64,000 bases of DNA, from the NCBI RefSeq assembly GCF_037975245.1, contig NC_092561.1, forward strand, positions 11,903,001 through 11,967,000, in the 5' to 3' direction. The DNA is from Apostichopus japonicus (taxonomy: Eukaryota > Echinodermata > Holothuroidea > Aspidochirotida > Stichopodidae). The notes beneath the pieces are model-generated. The model searched no databases and was not told the origin of the DNA. It saw only the letters and a list, made by a program, of their open reading frames with translations. Shown here piece by piece: positions 56,091 to 64,000 of the stretch (the first letter of the stretch is position 1; each line of letters opens with the position of its first letter). Both the position numbers and the translations under genes were made by a program.

Positions 56091-56922
56091 ATGTGCGGTA
56101 TCGATCAATCGAATGTTCGGTACCGATCAATCGGATGTTCGGTACCGATGAATCAAATTTGCAGTATCGATCGAATGTGCGTTACCGATCAATCGAATGT
56201 GCGGAACCGATCCATCGAATGTGCGTTACCGATGAATCGAATGTGCGGTATCGTTCAATCGAATGTTCGCTACCAATCGATCGAATGCGCGGACCCGATT
56301 GATCGAATGTGCGGTATCGATCAATCGAATATTCGGTACCGATCGATCGAATGTGCGGTATCGATCGATCGAATGTTCGGTATCGATGAATCGAATGTGC
56401 GTTACCGATCAGTCGATTGTGCGTTACCGATGATTTGAATGTGCGGTATCGTTCATTCGAATGTTCGCTACCAATCGATCGAATGCGCGGACCCGATTGA
56501 TCGAATGTGCGGTATCGATCAATCGAATTTTCGGTACCGATCGATCGAATGCTCGTTAACGATCAATCGAATGTACGTTAACGATAAATCGAATGTTCGG
56601 CACCGATCAATCGATTTTGCGGTACCGATCAATCGAATGTATGGTACCGATCAATCGAATGTGCGGTACCGATCAATCGAATGTGCGTTACCGATCAATC
56701 GAGTGTTCGGTACCGATCGATCGAATGTGCGGTATCGATCAATCGAATGTTCGGTACCGATGAAACGAATGTTCGGTGCCGATCAATCGAATGCTCGGTA
56801 CCGATGAAACGAATGTGCGGTATCGATCAATCGAATGTGCTGTACCGATCAATCGAATGTGCGGTACCGATCGATCGAATATGCGATACCGATGAATCGA
56901 ATGTTCGGTACCGATCGATCGA
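56091..56922 (+). repeat. 832-bp tandem duplication, copy A
   Basis: The block repeats directly at 56923 with an offset of 832 bp, equal to 38 units minus 4 bases. The missing 4 bases correspond to one 18-bp unit (TTTGCAGTATCGATCGAATG) in each copy. A further copy of the same content begins near 60672. Confidence 0.85.
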
Positions 56923-57754
56923 ATGTGCGGTATCGATCAATCGAATGTTCGGTACCGATCAATCGGATGTTCGGTACCGATGAATCAAATTTGCAGTATC
57001 GATCGAATGTGCGTTACCGATCAATCGAATGTGCGGAACCGATCCATCGAATGTGCGTTACCGATGAATCGAATGTGCGGTATCGTTCAATCGAATGTTC
57101 GCTACCAATCGATCGAATGCGCGGACCCGATTGATCGAATGTGCGGTATCGATCAATCGAATATTCGGTACCGATCGATCGAATGTGCGGTATCGATCGA
57201 TCGAATGTTCGGTATCGATGAATCGAATGTGCGTTACCGATCAGTCGATTGTGCGTTACCGATGATTTGAATGTGCGGTATCGTTCATTCGAATGTTCGC
57301 TACCAATCGATCGAATGCGCGGACCCGATTGATCGAATGTGCGGTATCGATCAATCGAATTTTCGGTACCGATCGATCGAATGCTCGTTAACGATCAATC
57401 GAATGTACGTTAACGATAAATCGAATGTTCGGCACCGATCAATCGATTTTGCGGTACCGATCAATCGAATGTATGGTACCGATCAATCGAATGTGCGGTA
57501 CCGATCAATCGAATGTGCGTTACCGATCAATCGAGTGTTCGGTACCGATCGATCGAATGTGCGGTATCGATCAATCGAATGTTCGGTACCGATGAAACGA
57601 ATGTTCGGTGCCGATCAATCGAATGCTCGGTACCGATGAAACGAATGTGCGGTATCGATCAATCGAATGTGCTGTACCGATCAATCGAATGTGCGGTACC
57701 GATCTATCGAAAGTGCGGTATCGATCAAAAGAATGTTCGGTACCGATCAATCGA
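56923..57754 (+). repeat. 832-bp tandem duplication, copy B
   Basis: Second copy of 56091-56922. It also forms the left part of a larger duplication: about 56923-59045 matches about 60672-62794 at an offset of 3749 bp. Confidence 0.85.
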
Positions 57755-60671
57755 ATGTGCGGAACCGATCAATCGAATGTTCGGTACCGATCGATCGAAT
57801 GTGCGGTATCGATCAATCGAATGTTCGGTACCGATCGATCGAATGTTCGTTATTGATCAATCGAATGATCGGTAACGATGAATCGAATGTGCGGTACCGA
57901 TCGATCGAATATGCGATACCGATCAATCGAATGTGGCGGTACCGTACAATCGAATGTGCGGTACCGATCAATCGATTGTGCGTTAACGATGAATCGAATG
58001 TGCGTTACCGATCAATCGAATGTGCGGTACCGATCAATCGAATGTTCGGTACCGATGAAACGAATGTTCGGTACCGTTCAATCGAATGCTCGGTACGGAT
58101 GAATAAAATTTGCAGTATCGATCGAACGTGCGTTACCGATCAATCGAATGTGCGGAACCGATCAATCGAATGTGCGGTATCGATCAATCGAATGTTCGGT
58201 ACCGATCGATCGAATGTTCGGTATCGATGAATCGAATGTGCGTTACCGATCAGTCGATTGTGCGTTACCGATGATTTGAATGTGCGGTATCGTTCATTCG
58301 AATGTTCGGTACCAATCGATCGAATGCGCGGACCCGATAGATCGAATGTGCGGTATCGATCAATCGAATGTGCGGTACCGATCAATCGAATGTTCGGTAC
58401 CGATGAAACGAATGTTCGGTACCGATCAATCGAATGTTCTGTACCGATGAATCAAATTTGCAGTATCGATCGAATGTGCGTTACCGATCAATCGAATGTG
58501 CGGAACCGATCAATCGAATGTGCGTTACCGATGAATCGAATGTTCAGTATGATCGATCGAATGTGCGGTATCGATCAATCGGATGTTCGGTACCGATGAA
58601 TCAAATTTGCAGTATCGATCGAATGTGCGTTACCGATCAATCGAATGTGCGGAACCGATCCATCGAATGTGCGTTACCGATGAATCGAATGTGCGGTATC
58701 GTTCAATCGAATGTTCGCTACCAATCGATCGAATGCGCGGACCGGATTGATCGAATGTGCGGTATCGATCAATCGAATATTCGGTACCGATCAATCGAAT
58801 GTTCGTTACCGATCAATCGAATGTTCGATACCGATGAATCGAATGTTCGGTACCAATGAATCGAATGTGCGGTATCGTTCAATCGAATGTTCGTTACCAA
58901 TCGTTCGAATGCGCGGAACCGATCGATCGAATGCGCGGTATTGATCAATCGAATGTACGGTATCGATCAATCGAATGTGCGGTACCGATCAATCGAATGT
59001 GCAGTATCGATCAATCGAATGTTCGGTATCGATCAATCGAATGTTCGGTACCGATGAATCGAATGTGCGGTACCGATCAATCGAATGTGCGGTAACGATC
59101 AATCGAATGTGCGATACCGATCAATCGAATGTGCGTTAACGATCGATCGAATGTGCGGTACCGATCTATCGAAAGTGCGGTATCGATCAAAAGAATGTTC
59201 GGTACCGATCAATCGAATGTGCGGAACCGATCAATCGAATGTTCGGTACCGATCGATCGAATGTGCGGTATCGATCAATCGAATGTTCGGTACCGATCGA
59301 TCGAATGTTCGTTATTGATCAATCGAATGATCGGTAACGATGAATCGAATGTGCGGTACCGATCGATCGAATATGCGATACCGATCAATCGAATGTGGCG
59401 GTACCGTACAATCGAATGTGCGGTACCGATCAATCGATTGTGCGTTAACGATGAATCGAATGTGCGTTACCGATCAATCGAATGTGCGGTACCGATCAAT
59501 CGAATGTTCGGTACCGATGAAACGAATGTTCGGTACCGTTCAATCGAATGCTCGGTACGGATGAATAAAATTTGCAGTATCGATCGAACGTGCGTTACCG
59601 ATCAATCGAATGTGCGGAACCGATCAATCGAATGTGCGGTATCGATCAATCGAATGTTCGGTACCGATCGATCGAATGTTCGGTATCGATGAATCGAATG
59701 TGCGTTACCGATCAGTCGATTGTGCGTTACCGATGATTTGAATGTGCGGTATCGTTCATTCGAATGTTCGGTACCAATCGATCGAATGCGCGGACCCGAT
59801 AGATCGAATGTGCGGTATCGATCAATCCAATGTGCGGTACCGATCAATCGAATGTTCGGTACCGATGAAACGAATGTTCGGTACCGATCATTAGAATGTT
59901 CTGTACCGATGAATCAAATTTGCAGTATCGATCGAATGTGCGTTACCGATCAATCGAATGTGCGGAACCGATCAATCGAATGTGCGTTACCGATGAATCG
60001 AATGTTCGGTACCGATCGATCGAATGTGCGGTATCGATCAATCGAATGTTCGGTACCGATCAATCGGATGTTCGGTACCGATGAATCAAATTTGCAGTAT
60101 CGATCGAATGTGCGTTACCGATCAATCGAATGTGCGGTACCGATCAATCGAATGTTCGGTACCGATGAAACGAATGTTCGGTACCGTTCAATCGAATGCT
60201 CGGTACGGATGAATAAAATTTGCAGTATCGATCGAACGTGCGTTACCGATCAATCGAATGTGCGGAACCGATCAATCGAATGTGCGGTATCGATCAATCG
60301 AATGTTCGGTACCGATCGATCGAATGTTCGGTATCGATGAATCGAATGTGCGTTACCGATCAGTCGATTGTGCGTTACCGATGATTTGAATGTGCGGTAT
60401 CGTTCATTCGAATGTTCGGTACCAATCGATCGAATGCGCGGACCCGATAGATCGAATGTGCGGTATCGATCAATCGAATGTGCGGTACCGATCAATCGAA
60501 TGTTCGGTACCGATGAAACGAATGTTCGGTACCGATCATTAGAATGTTCTGTACCGATGAATCAAATTTGCAGTATCGATCGAATGTGCGTTACCGATCA
60601 ATCGAATGTGCGGAACCGATCAATCGAATGTGCGTTACCGATGAATCGAATGTTCGGTACCGATCGATCGA

Positions 60672-62794
60672 ATGTGCGGTATCGATCAATCGAATGTTCG
60701 GTACCGATCAATCGGATGTTCGGTACCGATGAATCAAATTTGCAGTATCGATCGAATGTGCGTTACCGATCAATCGAATGTGCGGAACCGATCCATCGAA
60801 TGTGCGTTACCGATGAATCGAATGTGCGGTATCGTTCAATCGAATGTTCGCTACCAATCGATCGAATGCGCGGACCCGATTGATCGAATGTGCGGTATCG
60901 ATCAATCGAATATTCGGTACCGATCGATCGAATGTGCGGTATCGATCGATCGAATGTTCGGTATCGATGAATCGAATGTGCGTTACCGATCAGTCGATTG
61001 TGCGTTACCGATGATTTGAATGTGCGGTATCGTTCATTCGAATGTTCGCTACCAATCGATCGAATGCGCGGACCCGATTGATCGAATGTGCGGTATCGAT
61101 CAATCGAATTTTCGGTACCGATCGATCGAATGCTCGTTAACGATCAATCGAATGTACGTTAACGATAAATCGAATGTTCGGCACCGATCAATCGATTTTG
61201 CGGTACCGATCAATCGAATGTATGGTACCGATCAATCGAATGTGCGGTACCGATCAATCGAATGTGCGTTACCGATCAATCGAGTGTTCGGTACCGATCG
61301 ATCGAATGTGCGGTATCGATCAATCGAATGTTCGGTACCGATGAAACGAATGTTCGGTGCCGATCAATCGAATGCTCGGTACCGATGAAACGAATGTGCG
61401 GTATCGATCAATCGAATGTGCTGTACCGATCAATCGAATGTGCGGTACCGATCTATCGAAAGTGCGGTATCGATCAAAAGAATGTTCGGTACCGATCAAT
61501 CGAATGTGCGGAACCGATCAATCGAATGTTCGGTACCGATCGATCGAATGTGCGGTATCGATCAATCGAATGTTCGGTACCGATCGATCGAATGTTCGTT
61601 ATTGATCAATCGAATGATCGGTAACGATGAATCGAATGTGCGGTACCGATCGATCGAATATGCGATACCGATCAATCGAATGTGGCGGTACCGTACAATC
61701 GAATGTGCGGTACCGATCAATCGATTGTGCGTTAACGATGAATCGAATGTGCGTTACCGATCAATCGAATGTGCGGTACCGATCAATCGAATGTTCGGTA
61801 CCGATGAAACGAATGTTCGGTACCGTTCAATCGAATGCTCGGTACGGATGAATAAAATTTGCAGTATCGATCGAACGTGCGTTACCGATCAATCGAATGT
61901 GCGGAACCGATCAATCGAATGTGCGGTATCGATCAATCGAATGTTCGGTACCGATCGATCGAATGTTCGGTATCGATGAATCGAATGTGCGTTACCGATC
62001 AGTCGATTGTGCGTTACCGATGATTTGAATGTGCGGTATCGTTCATTCGAATGTTCGGTACCAATCGATCGAATGCGCGGACCCGATAGATCGAATGTGC
62101 GGTATCGATCAATCGAATGTGCGGTACCGATCAATCGAATGTTCGGTACCGATGAAACGAATGTTCGGTACCGATCAATCGAATGTTCTGTACCGATGAA
62201 TCAAATTTGCAGTATCGATCGAATGTGCGTTACCGATCAATCGAATGTGCGGAACCGATCAATCGAATGTGCGTTACCGATGAATCGAATGTTCAGTATG
62301 ATCGATCGAATGTGCGGTATCGATCAATCGGATGTTCGGTACCGATGAATCAAATTTGCAGTATCGATCGAATGTGCGTTACCGATCAATCGAATGTGCG
62401 GAACCGATCCATCGAATGTGCGTTACCGATGAATCGAATGTGCGGTATCGTTCAATCGAATGTTCGCTACCAATCGATCGAATGCGCGGACCGGATTGAT
62501 CGAATGTGCGGTATCGATCAATCGAATATTCGGTACCGATCAATCGAATGTTCGTTACCGATCAATCGAATGTTCGATACCGATGAATCGAATGTTCGGT
62601 ACCAATGAATCGAATGTGCGGTATCGTTCAATCGAATGTTCGTTACCAATCGTTCGAATGCGCGGAACCGATCGATCGAATGCGCGGTATTGATCAATCG
62701 AATGTACGGTATCGATCAATCGAATGTGCGGTACCGATCAATCGAATGTGCAGTATCGATCAATCGAATGTTCGGTATCGATCAATCGAATGTT
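60672..62794 (+). repeat. 3749-bp-offset segmental duplication (partner 56923-59045)
   Basis: More than 2 kb of matching variant order, including the unusual GTTCAGTATGATCGATCG unit with a missing base (near 58546 and 62295). To the left, sequence near 60368 matches 55787 at an offset of 4581 bp, which equals 3749 plus 832. The extra 832-bp copy therefore lies between them. Confidence 0.8.
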
Positions 62795-62811
62795 CGGTAC
62801 CGATCAAAATA

Positions 62812-63552
62812 ATGTGCGGTACCGATCAATCGAATGTTCAGCAACGATCGATCGAATGTGCGGTATCGATGAATCGAATGTTCAGTACCAATGAATCGAA
62901 TGTGCGGTATCGTTCAATCGAATGTTCGGTATCGATGAATCGAATGCTCGGTACCAATGAATCGAATGTGCGGAATCGTTCATTCCAATGTTCGGTACCA
63001 ATCGTTCGAATGTGCGGTACCGATCAATCGAATGTGCGGTACCGATCAATCGAATGTGCGGAACCGATCAATCGAATGTTCGGCACCGATCAATCGAATG
63101 TTCGGCACCGATCGATCGAATATGCGGTATCGATTAATCGAATGTTCGGTACCGATGAATCGAATGTTCGGTATCGATGAATCGAATGTTCGGTACCGAT
63201 GAATCGAATGTGCGGTATCGTTCAATCGAATGTTCGCTACCAATCGATCGAATGCGCGGACCCGATCGATCGAATGTACGGTATCGATCAATCGAATGTG
63301 CGGTACCGATCAATCGAATTATCGGTACCGATGAAACGAATGTTCGGTACCGATCAATCGAATGCTCGGTACCAATGAATCGAATGTGCGGTATCGTTCA
63401 ATCCAATGTGCGGACCCGATCGATCGAATTTGCGTTACCGATCAATCAAATGCTCGGTAACGATCGATCGAATGTTCGGTATCGATCAATCGAACGTGCG
63501 GTACCGATGTATCGATTGTGCGGTACCGATCAATCGAATGTGCGTTAACGAT
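62812..63552 (+). repeat. 10,191-bp-offset duplication (partner 52621-53361)
   Basis: Variant order matches 52621 onward, including GTTCAGCAACGATCG, ATTCCAATG and AATTATCGG. The match resumes after the 242-bp duplication at an offset of 10,433 bp and runs to the end of the window. Confidence 0.8.
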
Positions 63553-63794
63553 CAATCGAATTATCGGTACCGATGAAACGAATGTTCGGTACCGATCAAT
63601 CGAATGCTCGGTACCAATGAATCGAATGTGCGGTATCGTTCAATCCAATGTGCGGACCCGATCGATCGAATTTGCGTTACCGATCAATCAAATGCTCGGT
63701 AACGATCGATCGAATGTTCGGTATCGATCAATCGAACGTGCGGTACCGATGTATCGATTGTGCGGTACCGATCAATCGAATGTGCGTTAACGAT
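63311..63794 (+). repeat. 242-bp (11-unit) tandem duplication
   Basis: AATTATCGGTACCGATGAAACG begins near 63316 and again near 63558, and the intervening 11 units repeat in the same order. The homologous region near 53120-53360 has one copy, so the duplication arose after the 10-kb-scale one. Confidence 0.87.
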
Positions 63795-64000
63795 CAATCG
63801 AATGTTCGGTACCGATCAATCGAATGTGCGGTACCGATCAATCGAATGTGCGGTACCAATCAATCGAATGTGCGGAACCGATCAATCGAATGTTCGGTAC
63901 CGATCGATCGAATGTACGGTATCGATCAATCGAATGTTCGGTACCGATCGATCGAATGTTCGTTATCGATCAATCGAATATGCGGTACCGATGAATCGAA

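Larger units (their letters stand above)
12733..64000 (+). repeat. 22-bp satellite array, right segment (continues past the window)
   Basis: The same 22-bp satellite in the same orientation as 3797-12058, running without non-satellite interruption to the last base. With the left segment it makes about 59.5 kb. It includes rare length variants (18-bp units around 15048-15096, a 24-bp unit near 48118 with an extra GATC step) and nested larger duplications listed separately. The consensus is about 50% GC with three CpG per unit, four in GATCGATCGA variants, against an expectation near 1.4. No gene or second insertion was found. The open frames are short, are ended by variant units such as CTAATAATCG and CTGTAACGCTTAA, and repeat the same peptide. 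Confidence 0.97.
49750..64000 (+). repeat. Right-hand satellite domain with a distinct variant set
   Basis: From about 49.75 kb the array uses units rare or absent further left: GATGAATCAAATTTGCAG, GATGATTTGAATG, CGTTCATTCGAATG, CAATGAATCGAATG and CAATCGTTCGAATG. The CAATTAAACTAATG cassette, frequent up to 48.6 kb, appears only once here (54503). The domain is built from large, nearly identical blocks at offsets of 832, 1462, about 2471, about 3749 and about 10191 bp. It remains the same satellite family in the same orientation. Confidence 0.75.

Noticed and set aside
3797-64000. Telomeric repeat or rDNA spacer
   Set aside because: The unit does not resemble TTAGGG-type telomere repeats, and no rRNA sequence is found on either side.

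Overview
The window looks like nuclear DNA from an animal, most likely an invertebrate. Three things point that way: intron-split coding segments, decayed non-LTR retrotransposon fragments, and a very large satellite array carrying a single LTR insertion. The species cannot be named from the sequence. No bacterial gene, rRNA, tRNA, CRISPR array or operon was found.

Bases 1-3796 are AT-rich single-copy DNA. A minus-strand gene contributes two recognisable exons (1710-1792 and 981-1142), and the second ends in an in-frame stop. They resemble a poorly characterised animal protein family best known from SAMD3-like fish predictions. A plus-strand LINE reverse-transcriptase remnant (1183-1534) lies in the intron between them. 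A second, minus-strand, CR1/L2-like LINE remnant (about 258-840) lies downstream of the gene. Nothing recognisable was found in 1793-3796.

From about 3797 to the end of the window (about 59.5 kb, cut by the window edge) the DNA is one satellite family with a 22-bp unit, roughly 2,700 units. Because 22 is not a multiple of 3, each reading frame cycles through all three phases of the unit. The consensus has no stop codon on either strand, so the array is full of open frames up to a few hundred codons that repeat one 22-residue peptide. They are best read as by-products of the repeat and are not annotated as genes.

The array is interrupted once, at 12059-12728, by a 670-bp element with TG...CA ends, imperfect inverted termini and a perfect 4-bp target duplication (GTAG). 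Uninterrupted copies of the same target in this window show the empty site. It is best explained as a solo LTR, probably Ty3/Gypsy-like, in minus orientation.

Above the 22-bp level the array is a patchwork of nested, recent segmental duplications, with offsets of 242, 374, 832, 1143, 1448, 1848, about 3749, about 4.6-5.1 kb and about 10.2 kb. A diverged 208-bp cassette recurs at least 13 times and acts as a landmark. From about 49.7 kb the variant repertoire changes, which marks a second array domain. The main interest of the window is this record of satellite evolution, the CpG richness of the unit and the clean LTR insertion. No new gene system was found.
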